Source: Acidobacteriota bacterium (lineage in GTDB: Bacteria; Acidobacteriota; Terriglobia; Terriglobales; Acidobacteriaceae). Taken from it: 64,000 bases of DNA. Under the pieces are notes generated by a model. It saw nothing but the letters and a program-made list of their open reading frames with translations, ran no database searches and was not told where the DNA came from. A program made the position numbers and the translations under genes. Of the stretch, positions 16,907 to 27,909 are shown piece by piece. The stretch's first letter is position 1; each line of letters starts with the position of its first letter. The stretch spans positions 62,001 through 126,000 of the forward strand of contig JAJYBU010000002.1 in assembly GCA_021778845.1 (NCBI GenBank). Direction: 5' to 3'.

Positions 16907-17359
16907 ATGGCAAAGCAGAAATCAAACTCGATTGTGAAGTTCATCATAGCCGGCGCTGTTGTGGTGGCTACGGTTGCGTGGCTGGCTGTATCCGCGTCCG
17001 GTAACGCCAAGAGCTACTACGTCACTATCGCCGAACTGCAGGGCATGGGCAACAAGGCGTACAAGGTCAATCTGCGCGTTGCAGGCAATGTGGAGCCGGG
17101 CAGCATCACGCGCTTTGGACCCAACGCAAACTTCACGCTGATCGAGAAGGACAAGACACTCCGCGTGCGGTACGAAGGTGCGGAGCCGCCGCCGGACGAG
17201 TTCAAGGATGATGCGCAGACGCTGGCAATTGGAACCTATGGCCGCGATGGCACGTTCCACGCCACGCAGTTGCAGGCCAAGTGCGCCAGCAAGTATGCGC
17301 CGGCCAAGCCGGGTGCAGCGCCGACGGGAAATGTGGCCGCGCTGGCGCCGAAGTCCTAG
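16907..17359 (+). CDS. ccmE: CcmE-like haem chaperone with Cys-type haem motif
   Basis: A 150-residue protein with one N-terminal TM helix (about 11-30) and an OB-fold periplasmic domain of CcmE type: GNKAYKVNLRVAGNVEPGS near residue 48 and RVRYEGAEPPPDEFKDD near 88. CcmE carries haem covalently during cytochrome c maturation. The usual haem-binding His in H-x3-Y is replaced by Cys in LQAKCASKY near residue 125, giving C-x3-Y, the variant known from Desulfovibrio and archaeal CcmE. No other ccm gene is nearby; the gene sits 11 bp after a sugar oxidoreductase. The tail is Ala/Pro-rich. Confidence 0.8.
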   Translation: MAKQKSNSIVKFIIAGAVVVATVAWLAVSASGNAKSYYVTIAELQGMGNKAYKVNLRVAGNVEPGSITRFGPNANFTLIEKDKTLRVRYEGAEPPPDEFKDDAQTLAIGTYGRDGTFHATQLQAKCASKYAPAKPGAAPTGNVAALAPKS

Positions 17360-17414
17360 GCTCCGAAGTCATGCTCTGAAGTCGAGGGCTGCGGCACCAG
17401 TCGCGGCCTGAATG

Positions 17415-18842
17415 CTACCTGGTGAGCGCCTTCAGGTAGAGGTAGAAGAACTCCACACTTTTGTAGTACGAGTCGACGCTGAGGCGCTCGTCGCGGCCGT
17501 GCATGCGGTTGTCGTTGTACTCGATGGCAGCGCCGCCGATGCCGTAGCTGGGAATGCCGGCCTGCATGGTGTAGATCGAGTCGCTGGCACCGACAGACAT
17601 GCTGGGAATGACAACCATTCCGGGCCAGAGTTCGGCTGCAACCTGATGGAGTGGATCGAAGACGGCGGCGAGCAAGGGTGGTGGCGGCTGGCTCTCGCGG
17701 TTGGGAGCGGTGGGTGAGAGCGTGCCGTCATCAGCCATATACTCGACGGTGAGTTTGGGGTCGTCGAAGATTCCGATGAGGGTTTTGCGCGTGGCTTCCT
17801 GGGAGTGGCCGGGGAGGATGCGGCAGTTCACGTTGGCGTCTGCTTCGCCGGGCAGAGCGTTGGGCGCATGGCCACCCTTGAGCATGGTGGCTACGCAGGT
17901 GGTGCGGAGCATGGCGTTGTCTTCGGGGTCTTTGGAGAAGTCGGCGACGGCGGCGGGATCGGGCGGCGTCTGGAGGATGCCACGAATGTCGGCGGCGCGC
18001 TGCGGGGTGGTCACCTTTTCACTGGCTTCGAGCTGAGCACGTGTGACGTCGTTGAGTTCGACGGGAAAGGGTGAGGCTTCGAGCTTCAGGAGTGCGTGCA
18101 TGAGCTCGTAGATGGCGTTGTCGGGGCGAGGCTCGGAGCTGTGTCCGCCGCGGTTGGTGGCGACGATGTGGAAGTCTGCGTAGGTCTTCTGCGTGGCTTC
18201 GACGTCGAGTTCGGTTGGCTTGCCGTCGCGCAGGGTGGGTCCTTCGCCGTCGGGGTTGATGACGAAGGCGGCCTGCATGAGCTCGGGACGATTTTTAACC
18301 AGCCAGCTTACGCCGTTGGACTTGCCACCTTCTTCGTCGGCGGTGAGAGCGAGGGTGATATCGCGGTCGGGGACGTAGCCTTCACGCTTGAGGCGAATGA
18401 AGCTCTCGACGACGTCGGCGTCTCCGTCCTTCATGTCCTGCGTGCCGCGACCGTAGAAGTAGCCATCCTTCTCGACGAGGGTGTATGGGTCGGTGGTCCA
18501 GTCGGAGCGGCGGGCCTCGACGACGTCCTCGTGCCCGATGATGAGGATGGGCTTGAGTTGTGAGCCGGGGACGCCGTGATAGCGGACGACGAGGTTCTGC
18601 TTGCGGTCGTTAGGGCCGGCAAGGATGAGGTCGGCGGGAGCGAAGCCGGCCTTGAGCAACTCATTGCGCGCGGCGACGGAGACGGCGGTGACACTGCCGT
18701 TGGAGTCCTGTGAATTGGTCTCGATGAACTCCTTGAAGATTTGTCGTGCGAGGGCGCGGTCCTGCTGGGGCAACTGCGGACCCTGCGCAAATGACGTGCC
18801 GCAAAGTGTGACGGCAAGAACTCCGATAACACTGACTTTCAT
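17415..18842 (-). CDS. Secreted M20-family metallopeptidase
   Basis: The 475-residue protein has a signal peptide (cleavage probably after TSFA, residue 18). The M20 di-zinc site is visible as LIIGHEDVV (His ligand plus Asp), YGRGTQDMKDG (bridging Asp) and ALTADEEGG (catalytic Glu pair). The dimerisation domain follows, and GHSSEPRP marks the family. A second His ligand is likely in NRMHGRDERL near the C-terminus. It should be a periplasmic or extracellular aminoacylase, carboxypeptidase or dipeptidase. It is the last gene of a minus-strand run, 33 bp downstream of the DUF5996 gene. Confidence 0.87.
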   Translation of the reverse strand: MKVSVIGVLAVTLCGTSFAQGPQLPQQDRALARQIFKEFIETNSQDSNGSVTAVSVAARNELLKAGFAPADLILAGPNDRKQNLVVRYHGVPGSQLKPILIIGHEDVVEARRSDWTTDPYTLVEKDGYFYGRGTQDMKDGDADVVESFIRLKREGYVPDRDITLALTADEEGGKSNGVSWLVKNRPELMQAAFVINPDGEGPTLRDGKPTELDVEATQKTYADFHIVATNRGGHSSEPRPDNAIYELMHALLKLEASPFPVELNDVTRAQLEASEKVTTPQRAADIRGILQTPPDPAAVADFSKDPEDNAMLRTTCVATMLKGGHAPNALPGEADANVNCRILPGHSQEATRKTLIGIFDDPKLTVEYMADDGTLSPTAPNRESQPPPPLLAAVFDPLHQVAAELWPGMVVIPSMSVGASDSIYTMQAGIPSYGIGGAAIEYNDNRMHGRDERLSVDSYYKSVEFFYLYLKALTR

Positions 18843-18875
18843 GCACTCTCCGTGGATCTGAATTGAGATGATCTC

Positions 18876-19787
18876 CTATCGTACAGCCTGCCGCCGCTCG
18901 AGCGCCTTGCGGTCCCATTGGGCGAGATTGGCGGCTGCGTTGTAGGTGCTTTGGAGGAAGGCGAGTAATGTGTCGTCGGGTGAGGAAGAGCTGCGAAGGT
19001 CATCGTAGAGCAGGATGAACTCGCCGAGACTGGGATCGAAGAAGGCCTGCGCAGGCTGGATGCTTGCGGCGGCGAGGCCGGGAGGTGAGGGCGCGGCGTA
19101 ACAGTAGAAGGCTGCCTTGCCGTAGCCTCCGTTGCCGGGCCAGAAGCCGGCGCTGATGACCTCGTGCGAGTAGGCCTCGCGGGTGATGGCGTCGGCGCCT
19201 TCGCGGGGTGGAGCGAGACGGCCGGAGAAGCGCGTGACGGCGAGATCGAAGCTGCCCCAGAAGAAATGGACCGGGCTGATCTTGCCGAGGAAGCTGGAGG
19301 AGAACTTCTGGAGGACCTGATCGGCACGAATGAGAATTCTCCAGAAGCGATGCGCTGCGTCTGGATCGTAGGAGGAATGCTCGATGTCTTCGGCGAATGG
19401 AATCGGATGAGCGATTTCGACGGGTGTGGCGTAGATCGAGACGGGAATGCCGAGATCGGCGAGCGTCTTCTGGAACTCAGCGTAGAATTTGGCGACAGTT
19501 TGCGCGCGCAGCGGCGTGGATGCGCTGGCTCCGGTGCTGGTGCGGAAGAGCAGTTGGTGGTGGACGAAGTCGAACTCGATATCGAGAAACTCGTCGCCGT
19601 AGGGCATGGCGGAGGTGCTCAGGCCGCGCGCGCTGACATAGAGCGGAACGTTCCACCAGTGGGCCTGTAGCGGGCTGAGCGCGAGGCGAGTCTTGCCTGC
19701 GATCTGCGTCCACATGTGGAGGGTGTCGGCGGTGGCGGACCAGTCTTCCCAGCGAAGCTCTGGCCAGAGATTGCTTTCCGTTTGCAT
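18876..19787 (-). CDS. DUF5996 family protein
   Basis: The 303-residue soluble protein has no signal peptide. It begins with WPELRWEDWSATADTLHMWT, shows a conserved SPLQAHWWNVPLYVSARG stretch near residue 38 and has HFFWGSFDLAVTRFSGR near 173. These Trp- and His-rich segments match a conserved bacterial family of unknown function (DUF5996). The GF/W-PGNGGYGKAAFYCYAAP segment near 217 is also characteristic. It lies 21 bp downstream of the larger metH gene and may be co-transcribed with it, but nothing connects it to methionine synthesis beyond position. No catalytic residue can be named. Confidence 0.75.
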   Translation of the reverse strand: MQTESNLWPELRWEDWSATADTLHMWTQIAGKTRLALSPLQAHWWNVPLYVSARGLSTSAMPYGDEFLDIEFDFVHHQLLFRTSTGASASTPLRAQTVAKFYAEFQKTLADLGIPVSIYATPVEIAHPIPFAEDIEHSSYDPDAAHRFWRILIRADQVLQKFSSSFLGKISPVHFFWGSFDLAVTRFSGRLAPPREGADAITREAYSHEVISAGFWPGNGGYGKAAFYCYAAPSPPGLAAASIQPAQAFFDPSLGEFILLYDDLRSSSSPDDTLLAFLQSTYNAAANLAQWDRKALERRQAVR

Positions 19788-19808
19788 GGCTATCCTCCCG
19801 AGGGAGAT

Positions 19809-22553
19809 TTATACGCCGGACTCGTAGTTCAGGTTTTGCCCGAGCCAGCGTTCAACCTCTCCGACGCTGATGCCCTTGCGGGCGGCGTAGTCGGCGACCT
19901 GGTCACGGTCGATCCTGCCAAGGCTGAAGTATCGCGCGGCCGGGTGCGCAAAGTATAGTCCGCTGACGCTGGAGCCGGGCCACATGGCGAAGGACTCGGT
20001 GAGGATCATGCCGGTGTTCGCGTGCACATTGAGCAATTGCCAGAGCGTGCCCTTCTCGGTGTGGTCGGGGCAGGCGGGATAGCCCGGGGCGGGGCGGATG
20101 CCGCGATATTTTTCCAGGATGAGATCGGCGGGGGCGAGGCCCTCGTCGCGGCCGTAGCCCCACTCGTCGCGGACGCGCTTGTGCAGGTATTCGGCGAAGG
20201 CTTCGGCGAGGCGGTCAGCGATGGCCTCCGCCATAATTGCGTTGTAGTCGTCGTTGCTGGCGCGGAAGCTGTCGCACAACTCTTTGAGGCCGATGCCGCT
20301 GGTGACGGCGAAGGCTCCGATGTGGTCGGGGAGACTCGTCTCCCTGGGTGCGATGAAGTCGACGAGCGAGCGGCAGGGTTCGTTCCCTTCGCGGTTGGCC
20401 TGCTGGCGGAGAAAGTGGAATTTTGTAAGGACCGTGGAACGCGTCTCGTCTGTATAGAGCTCGATATCGTCGCCTACGGCGCTGGCCGGAAAGAAGCCGT
20501 AGACGCCGCGTGCCGTGATGAGGTTCTTCTCGATGATGGTGTCGAGGAGAGCGTTGGCGTCGTTGAAGATCTGACGCGCCTGTGCACCATGCTCTTCGTG
20601 ATCGAGGATGCGGGGATAGATACCCTTCATGCCCCAGGTGTGGAAGAAGGGCGACCAGTCGATGTATTCGCGCAGCGTGGCGAGCGGGAAATTATCGAGT
20701 ACACGGATGCCGGTGAACTCCGGTGTGGGGAGGTCTTCAATGCGCCAGTCGATGGGCGTGCGGCGGGATCGCGCGGTGTCGAGGGAGACAACCTGCTGGC
20801 GTGGAGCAGAGTGGGACTTGCGAAGTGCATCGTAGTCGGCTCGATGCTTTTCCACGAACGCTGCCTTGCCATCTTCGCTGAGCAGGCTGGTGGTTACGGG
20901 GACCGCGCGACTGGCATCGAGGACGTGGACGACGGGCTGGCTGTAGTGCGGTGCAATCTTGATGGCTGTGTGAGCACGGCTGGTGGTTGCGCCGCCGATC
21001 AGCAGAGGCACCTTGAAGCCCTGGCGCTCCATCTCTTTGGCGACATGCACCATCTCGTCGAGCGATGGCGTAATGAGGCCACTGAGACCGATGATGTCGG
21101 CCTTCTCGGCCTTCGCTCGTTCGAGAATCTTTTCGCAGGCGACCATCACGCCCATATCGATGACCTCATAGTTATTGCATGCGAGGACGACGCCGACGAT
21201 GTTCTTGCCGATATCGTGGACATCGCCCTTGACGGTGGCGAGGACGATCTTTCCCTGCGCCTTCACGACCTGGCCCGAAGCTTCGAGCGCTGCCTTCTCA
21301 GCCTCCATGTACGGCGTGAGATGCGCGACGGCTTTCTTCATCACGCGGGCAGATTTGACGACCTGCGGAAGGAACATTTTACCCGCACCGAAGAGGTCGC
21401 CGACGACGCTCATGCCGGCCATCAACGGGCCTTCAATGACCAGCAGGGGGCGACCGAGCTTGACGCGGGCTTCCTCGGCGTCGAGTTCGATGTAGGTGTC
21501 GATTCCCTTCACCAGTGCGTGCGAGAGACGCTCTTCGACGGTGCCGTCGCGCCATTCTTCGGCCTTCTTCTCGTTGACGGCCTTGCCTGCGCCCTTGAGC
21601 GTTTCGCCATACTCTACGAGACGCTCGGTGGCGTCGGGGCGACGGTTGAGAAGGACGTCCTCGACTAATACTTTAAGTTCCGGCTCGATCTCTTCGTAGA
21701 CTTCGAGCATGCCGGCATTGACGATGCCCATGTCCATGCCAGCGGCGATGGCGTGATAGAGAAAGGCCGAGTGCATGGCCTCGCGGACCTTGTTGTTGCC
21801 GCGGAAGCTGAAGGAGATGTTGGAGACGCCACCCGAAACTTTGGCGTGGGGAAGATTCTCCTTGATCCAGCGCGTGGCGTTGATGAAATCGACGGCATAG
21901 TTATTGTGCTCCTCCATGCCGGTGGCGACCGTGAGGATGTTGGGGTCGAAGATGATGTCTTCGGGTGGAAATCCGACTTCGTTGACGAGCAGGTCATAGG
22001 CTCGTTTGCAGATGCGGATCTTCTCGTCGTAGGTCGCGGCCTGGCCCTGTTCGTCGAAGGCCATGACGACTGCAGCAGCGCCGTACCTGAGCACGGTTGC
22101 GGCGTTGTGGAGAAACTTTTCTTCGCCTTCCTTGAGCGAGATCGAGTTGACGATTCCCTTCCCCTGAAGGCACTTGAGGCCAGCCTCGATGACCTCCCAC
22201 TTGGAGGAGTCGACCATGAAGGGGACCTTGGCGACCTCGGGCTCGCTGGCCAATAGTTGCAGGTAGCGGGTCATCGCAGAGACGCCGTCGATCATGCCCT
22301 CGTCCATGCAGATGTCGATGACGTTGGCACCATTTTCGACCTGCTGGAGGGCGATGCTGACGGCGTCTTCGAACTTGCCTTCCTTCACCAGTTTGGCAAA
22401 CTTCGGCGAACCAGCCACGTTGGTGCGCTCGCCAATCATGATGTAGACGCCGCGCTGCTGCGTGAAGGGTTGGCTGCCAGAGAGACGCAGCGGACTGAAT
22501 TCCATGCTCACATACGATGCGCCTGCGCTGACGCTTGATGCACCAGTGCTCAC
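19809..22553 (-). CDS. metH: Methionine synthase, folate/cobalamin/activation part (split MetH)
   Basis: This 914-residue protein equals modules 2-4 of cobalamin-dependent MetH. It has a pterin-binding barrel starting at [14 protein letters not shown] near residue 40, a cobalamin cap and binding domain with the DxHxxG motif GDVHDIGKN near 440, then the SAM-dependent reactivation domain with [12 protein letters not shown] near 810. It takes methyl from methyltetrahydrofolate onto B12 and on to homocysteine held by the partner protein. Start GTG at 22553 overlaps the stop of the upstream gene (GTGA), so the halves are translationally coupled. The first 16 residues are a Ser/Gly/Ala linker; ATG at 22505 is an alternative start. 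Confidence 0.92.
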   Translation of the reverse strand: MSTGASSVSAGASYVSMEFSPLRLSGSQPFTQQRGVYIMIGERTNVAGSPKFAKLVKEGKFEDAVSIALQQVENGANVIDICMDEGMIDGVSAMTRYLQLLASEPEVAKVPFMVDSSKWEVIEAGLKCLQGKGIVNSISLKEGEEKFLHNAATVLRYGAAAVVMAFDEQGQAATYDEKIRICKRAYDLLVNEVGFPPEDIIFDPNILTVATGMEEHNNYAVDFINATRWIKENLPHAKVSGGVSNISFSFRGNNKVREAMHSAFLYHAIAAGMDMGIVNAGMLEVYEEIEPELKVLVEDVLLNRRPDATERLVEYGETLKGAGKAVNEKKAEEWRDGTVEERLSHALVKGIDTYIELDAEEARVKLGRPLLVIEGPLMAGMSVVGDLFGAGKMFLPQVVKSARVMKKAVAHLTPYMEAEKAALEASGQVVKAQGKIVLATVKGDVHDIGKNIVGVVLACNNYEVIDMGVMVACEKILERAKAEKADIIGLSGLITPSLDEMVHVAKEMERQGFKVPLLIGGATTSRAHTAIKIAPHYSQPVVHVLDASRAVPVTTSLLSEDGKAAFVEKHRADYDALRKSHSAPRQQVVSLDTARSRRTPIDWRIEDLPTPEFTGIRVLDNFPLATLREYIDWSPFFHTWGMKGIYPRILDHEEHGAQARQIFNDANALLDTIIEKNLITARGVYGFFPASAVGDDIELYTDETRSTVLTKFHFLRQQANREGNEPCRSLVDFIAPRETSLPDHIGAFAVTSGIGLKELCDSFRASNDDYNAIMAEAIADRLAEAFAEYLHKRVRDEWGYGRDEGLAPADLILEKYRGIRPAPGYPACPDHTEKGTLWQLLNVHANTGMILTESFAMWPGSSVSGLYFAHPAARYFSLGRIDRDQVADYAARKGISVGEVERWLGQNLNYESGV

Positions 22554-23665
22554 GCTGCCACCTCGCGGTGCGCGAGTTCACGCGGATGCATGCCCTCGAG
22601 CGCCCTGGCAATGGCCGCTATGTGCTCGGGGGTGTTGCCGCAACAACCGCCGGCGATGTTGATGAGACCTCCACGAGCGAAGTCACCGAGGAAACGCGCC
22701 ATATCGTCGGGGCCAAGATCGAAGCCTGTCTCGGACAACGGATTGGGCAGACCGGCGTTGGGATAGCAGGAGATGGCGACGTTCGCTTTCTCGGAAAGCT
22801 CGCTGAGGAATGGGTACATGAGGTCAGGGCCGAGCGAGCAGTTGAGACCCACGGAGAGCGGCTTTACGTGCTTCACCGCGTTCCAGAAGGCCTCAGTGGT
22901 CTGTGCGGAGATGAGGGTTTCGCCGCCGCGGCCGACGGCGGCTGAGATCATGACGGGAAGTTCTTTGCCAGAGGCGGTGAGGCCGTCGGCATCGAAGACT
23001 TCGCGGATGGCGACGAGCGCCGCTTTGGCGTTGAGCGAGTCGAAGATGGTCTCGACGAGCAGAAGATCGACGCCGCCTGCGATGAGCGCGCGGACCTGGT
23101 GGGCGTAAGCGGTCTTTACCTGATCGAAGGTGACGACGCGAAAGCCTGCGTCGTCGGCGTCGGGGGAGTTGGAGAGCGAAACGGTGAGCGGACCGATAGC
23201 ACCTGCGACGAAACGCTGGCGGCCAGTGTCGCTGGCAACGCGGTCAGCCCACTCGCGGCACTGCTGCGCGGAGGTGTAGTTGATGTCCCACGCGAGGGCG
23301 TTGAGAGAGGCGTCTACGATGATCTTCTGGTAGAACTCGGGGTCCTTGCGGCCGCCGTGCTCGCGGGGGTCGTCTACGAAAAATTCGCTCTGGGTGATGC
23401 TGGTGGCGCCAAAGGTATTGGTCTCGATGATGTCGGCGCCAGCCTCGAGAAAGCGGCGATGGATGTCGCCAATCATCTTCGGCTGGGTGAGCGAGAAGAG
23501 GTCTCCGTTGTTGAGCAGATCCTTGGTGGAGTGCTGAAACCGGTCCCCGCGAATGTCGTTTTCGGTCATGCCGTAGGTGCGGATGGTGGTGCCCATGGCG
23601 CCGTCGATGATGGCGATGCGATGCTCGAGGATCGCCTCCAGCGGATGGTGGTGAACTTTTTTCAT
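22550..23665 (-). CDS. metH: Homocysteine S-methyltransferase part of split MetH
   Basis: The 371-residue protein corresponds to the first module of Met[15 protein letters not shown] near residue 19, ETNTFGAT near 80, the zinc ligand Cys in VGLNCSLGP and the paired Cys in [11 protein letters not shown] near 345. It binds and activates homocysteine through zinc. In most bacteria this module is fused to the rest of MetH; here it is a separate protein whose stop overlaps the next start by 4 bp. The order of the two genes matches the order of domains in the fused enzyme. The module ends cleanly and shows no sign of decay. Confidence 0.92.
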   Translation of the reverse strand: MKKVHHHPLEAILEHRIAIIDGAMGTTIRTYGMTENDIRGDRFQHSTKDLLNNGDLFSLTQPKMIGDIHRRFLEAGADIIETNTFGATSITQSEFFVDDPREHGGRKDPEFYQKIIVDASLNALAWDINYTSAQQCREWADRVASDTGRQRFVAGAIGPLTVSLSNSPDADDAGFRVVTFDQVKTAYAHQVRALIAGGVDLLLVETIFDSLNAKAALVAIREVFDADGLTASGKELPVMISAAVGRGGETLISAQTTEAFWNAVKHVKPLSVGLNCSLGPDLMYPFLSELSEKANVAISCYPNAGLPNPLSETGFDLGPDDMARFLGDFARGGLINIAGGCCGNTPEHIAAIARALEGMHPRELAHREVAA

Positions 23666-23710
23666 ATCTTTCCCGTTCCCGGCGCGAGTATTCAGCGCCT
23701 ATCGCACAAC

Positions 23711-23732
23711 GGCGAGCCAATCATGGCTCGCC
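23711..23732 (-). terminator. Hairpin between nuoI and metH
   Basis: An 8-bp perfect inverted repeat, GGCGAGCC and GGCTCGCC around a 6-base loop, lies 29 bp past the nuoI stop and 46 bp before the metH start. It fits a terminator for nuoI, although no T-run follows on the minus strand. No SAM or cobalamin riboswitch is visible in this 95-bp spacer. Confidence 0.45.
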
Positions 23733-23760
23733 GCTTACTGTGAATCTAAAACTTTAAGGT

Positions 23761-24258
23761 CTAGGCGAGCACTTCAACCTCTTCTTTAGCTGAATGCGGA
23801 AGACCCGTTGCCACTGGCACTAACAGGTCTTCCTTGCGCATGACCATGGTGGTGGCATTGAGGCTGGCAAGCTCGAAGCCGTGACCGTGGGTGATGGCGT
23901 CGGTGGGGCAGGCCTCCACGCAGTAGCCGCAGAAGATGCAGCGGTTGTAGTCGATGTTGTAGACCTTGGCGTAGCGGTCGGCCGAGGAGATGCGGGTCTC
24001 GGTGGTGTTGTCCGCAGCTTCGATATAGATGCAGTTGGAGGGGCAGGCCGCTGCGCAGAGGAAGCAGGCAACGCACTTTTCAAGGCCGTTCTCGTCGCGC
24101 TGCAACTGATGCTTGCCGCGGAAGCGCTCCTGAAACTGAGCGCCGCGCATGGGGCCCTTGCCGTCAGGGTAGTTCTCCACCTGGCTGGGCTGGAAGCCTT
24201 CCCGGAGCGTAATACTCATTCCCTTGGCGATGGCGGCGGCATTGCGAATGATCGACAT
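23761..24258 (-). CDS. nuoI: NADH-quinone oxidoreductase subunit I (8Fe-8S)
   Basis: The 165-residue protein has two typical 4Fe-4S binding runs: CVACFLCAAACPSNC near residue 61 and CIFCGYCVEACP near 106. The N-terminal segment (TLREGFQPSQVENYPDGKGP) is characteristic of NuoI/TYKY, the complex I subunit that carries clusters N6a and N6b between the hydrophilic arm and the quinone site. It stands alone, without nuoH or nuoJ, so the other complex I genes must be elsewhere. A ferredoxin with another partner is possible, but the N-terminal extension argues for NuoI. Confidence 0.88.
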   Translation of the reverse strand: MSIIRNAAAIAKGMSITLREGFQPSQVENYPDGKGPMRGAQFQERFRGKHQLQRDENGLEKCVACFLCAAACPSNCIYIEAADNTTETRISSADRYAKVYNIDYNRCIFCGYCVEACPTDAITHGHGFELASLNATTMVMRKEDLLVPVATGLPHSAKEEVEVLA

Positions 24259-24397
24259 AGATCCTCAGTATACGTCGATTTTCAGATGCGATAAACGTTT
24301 GGCCCAGGCGAAGTTGCTGTTTTCGGCAAGAAGCTCTCAATTCCCGCAGTGCGGCTGCAGGAACTGAGGACTAGAGAAGGGTGCGCAAAGCGTTCCC

Positions 24398-25957
<1,560 letters not shown>

Positions 25958-26159
25958 ACTGCCTCCATACCACTGATTGTAAGACTTAGTGTACGCAGTG
26001 GATGTTACCTGAGAAAAACGAGACGCACGGACCAGCATCCCGGCGCACCGCGGAGCATCCAACTGTATTGCTTAGGGTCTACATAACATTCGGGACTTTT
26101 CAGCAGATCCAGATAGTCTTAGATGTGGAGCGAAGATAAGGAGCTCTCGATACCAATCC

Positions 26160-27173
26160 ATGCCCAACTCTGCACAGAATGAACTTGCCGTCCTGCTCGA
26201 AGCTGCGGGCGTGGCTCCGATTACTGACTCTGCGTTCCTGCGCGTTACCGGCGCGGACGCAGCACGCTGGCTTAATGGGATGGTCAGCAACTCCATCCAA
26301 TCGCTGCAGCCCGGCGAAGGATGCTACAACTTCCTGCTCAATGCGCAGGGACGCATTCTGGGCGATTGCACGGTGTATCGCGAGACCAGCGAAGAGCCGG
26401 CGGAGTTTCTACTGGCGACCACGACTGCGCAGGTGGAGGCGATTCAGCAGCACCTCGACCACTTCATCATCATGGACGATGTGGAACTGACGCGGGCATA
26501 CGTGGAGGCGTCCGGGTTGCTGATTGTGGGCAAGGATGCGGCGGCGGTGATGGGTAGAGTGGGGCTGCCGGCGGTCGATCCTCTGCGGCTTGTTCACGCC
26601 GATACGGAGCATGGTCCGGTGCTGCTGCTAAGCTCGGTGGCAGGGCTGACGCCGAGGTACGAACTGCGGGCGACGACTGCAGCGGTGGACGGTCTGCGAG
26701 GGGCGATGGGGCTTTCCGAGGTGTCTGCGGAGACGCTTGAAGCTCTGCGCCTGATGGAGGCCCGGCCGCTGTTTGGGCAGGACATCCGCAATACCGAGAA
26801 AGCCCATGATCTACCGCAGGAGACGGCCCAGGCCCATGCGCTGCACTTTGCGAAGGGGTGCTATCTGGGCCAGGAGATCGTCGAGCGCATTCGGTCACGC
26901 GGGCAGGTGCATCGCCAGTTCATGGCGTTTCGGCTGACGGGCGAGCTGCCGGCAACGCTGCCTGTGCCGCTGGAGGCCGCGGGGAAACCCGCAGGCGAAC
27001 TCACCAGCGCGGCGCTGGTTCCGCTACCCGAAGGAGCGACGATGCTGGCGCTGGGCTATGCTCGACTGGAGGCCCTCCCGATCGGATCGGCGAGCGGACA
27101 GGCGGACAAGCCGGAGCTGACCTATCCCGGCGGGGTCGCGGTGCCGCATCGGATTCCACAACCAACGGTTTAA
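26160..27173 (+). CDS. ygfZ: YgfZ/GcvT-like folate-binding Fe-S maintenance protein
   Basis: This 337-residue protein has the GcvT aminomethyltransferase fold and the YgfZ signature KGCYLGQEIVERIRSRGQ near residue 237, including the conserved Cys. YgfZ proteins bind folate and are needed for the activity of some Fe-S enzymes such as MiaB. The absence of GcvH/GcvP partners and the KGCYxGQE motif separate it from glycine-cleavage T protein. It starts a plus-strand run (ygfZ, DUF1844, metallo-hydrolase, ribF). The last 30 residues vary and include a Ser/Ala-rich linker. Confidence 0.9.
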   Translation: MPNSAQNELAVLLEAAGVAPITDSAFLRVTGADAARWLNGMVSNSIQSLQPGEGCYNFLLNAQGRILGDCTVYRETSEEPAEFLLATTTAQVEAIQQHLDHFIIMDDVELTRAYVEASGLLIVGKDAAAVMGRVGLPAVDPLRLVHADTEHGPVLLLSSVAGLTPRYELRATTAAVDGLRGAMGLSEVSAETLEALRLMEARPLFGQDIRNTEKAHDLPQETAQAHALHFAKGCYLGQEIVERIRSRGQVHRQFMAFRLTGELPATLPVPLEAAGKPAGELTSAALVPLPEGATMLALGYARLEALPIGSASGQADKPELTYPGGVAVPHRIPQPTV

Positions 27174-27204
27174 CATCAAAGCAGACTGAGAGCTGAGAAT
27201 TTAT

Positions 27205-27873
27205 ATGGCAGACATCAAGGAATTCGTCATCAACGACCGTCGCAAGTTCACCGCAGAGGGCGACGTTCGCCCGGATGCACCGCCGTCAGAGCCGAAGCCG
27301 CCGCGGCCGGAGACGCTGCAACGGCCGGAGGACTCGGACGCTGCGCGACTGGTGGAGCACAAGGGACCGCAGGCTGTTCCGACGCCGGTTGCGGCGCAGG
27401 ACAGCGGTGCAGAGGGCGCACCCGGCGAGAGCGATGAGATGCTTCCCCCGGCACCGACGGCGGAGCAGGTGCAACAGGCCAGACGTGCGTTCGATGCTAC
27501 GGTCGACCGCCTGGATACGGCGATTCGCGCCACCAATCCGGGCATGGAACACCCTCCGAAGATCACGTTCGAGCGGGTGGTCCAGTCGCTCTACATGCAG
27601 GCGCTGATGCAACTGGGCGGCGCTGCGGGGCCGGGCCAACAGCCGCAGGTGGACCTGCTTGGCGCACGCCAGACCATCGACATGCTGGGGGTTCTGGGTG
27701 AGAAGACCAAGGGGAATCTGACCGACGCCGAGGCGAAGCTGCTGGACACGGCGCTGTTTGAGCTGCATATGGGCTTCCTCGAAGTAACGCAGGCGCTCTC
27801 GCGGCAGGCTGCCACGCGCAAGCCGGGAGCTGGCGTTCCACCAGCACCGGGCGGCCCGAGTATCGTTCGCTAA
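27205..27873 (+). CDS. DUF1844 family protein
   Basis: The 222-residue soluble protein has two parts. Residues 1-100 are polar, rich in Pro, Ala and Glu and probably disordered. Residues about 115-200 hold the DUF1844 core: ITFERVVQSLYMQALMQLG, then QTIDMLGVLGEKTKGNLTDA and LLDTALFELHMGFL. The family is small, helical and of unknown function, common in Acidobacteriota and Deltaproteobacteria. It sits 31 bp after ygfZ and 36 bp before a metallo-hydrolase, probably in one operon. Its presence is one of the taxonomic hints used for this window. Confidence 0.82.
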   Translation: MADIKEFVINDRRKFTAEGDVRPDAPPSEPKPPRPETLQRPEDSDAARLVEHKGPQAVPTPVAAQDSGAEGAPGESDEMLPPAPTAEQVQQARRAFDATVDRLDTAIRATNPGMEHPPKITFERVVQSLYMQALMQLGGAAGPGQQPQVDLLGARQTIDMLGVLGEKTKGNLTDAEAKLLDTALFELHMGFLEVTQALSRQAATRKPGAGVPPAPGGPSIVR

Positions 27874-27909
27874 TGACGTGCTGACGACGCACTGAGTACG
27901 AAGGCACGA

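Noticed and set aside
19809-23665. metH interrupted by a frameshift
   Set aside because: The break lies at a domain border with a 4-bp stop/start overlap and both proteins have clean ends, so a natural split is more likely than an error.
23666-23760. SAM or cobalamin riboswitch before metH
   Set aside because: The spacer is only 95 bp and contains a simple 8-bp hairpin; no riboswitch core motifs are visible.
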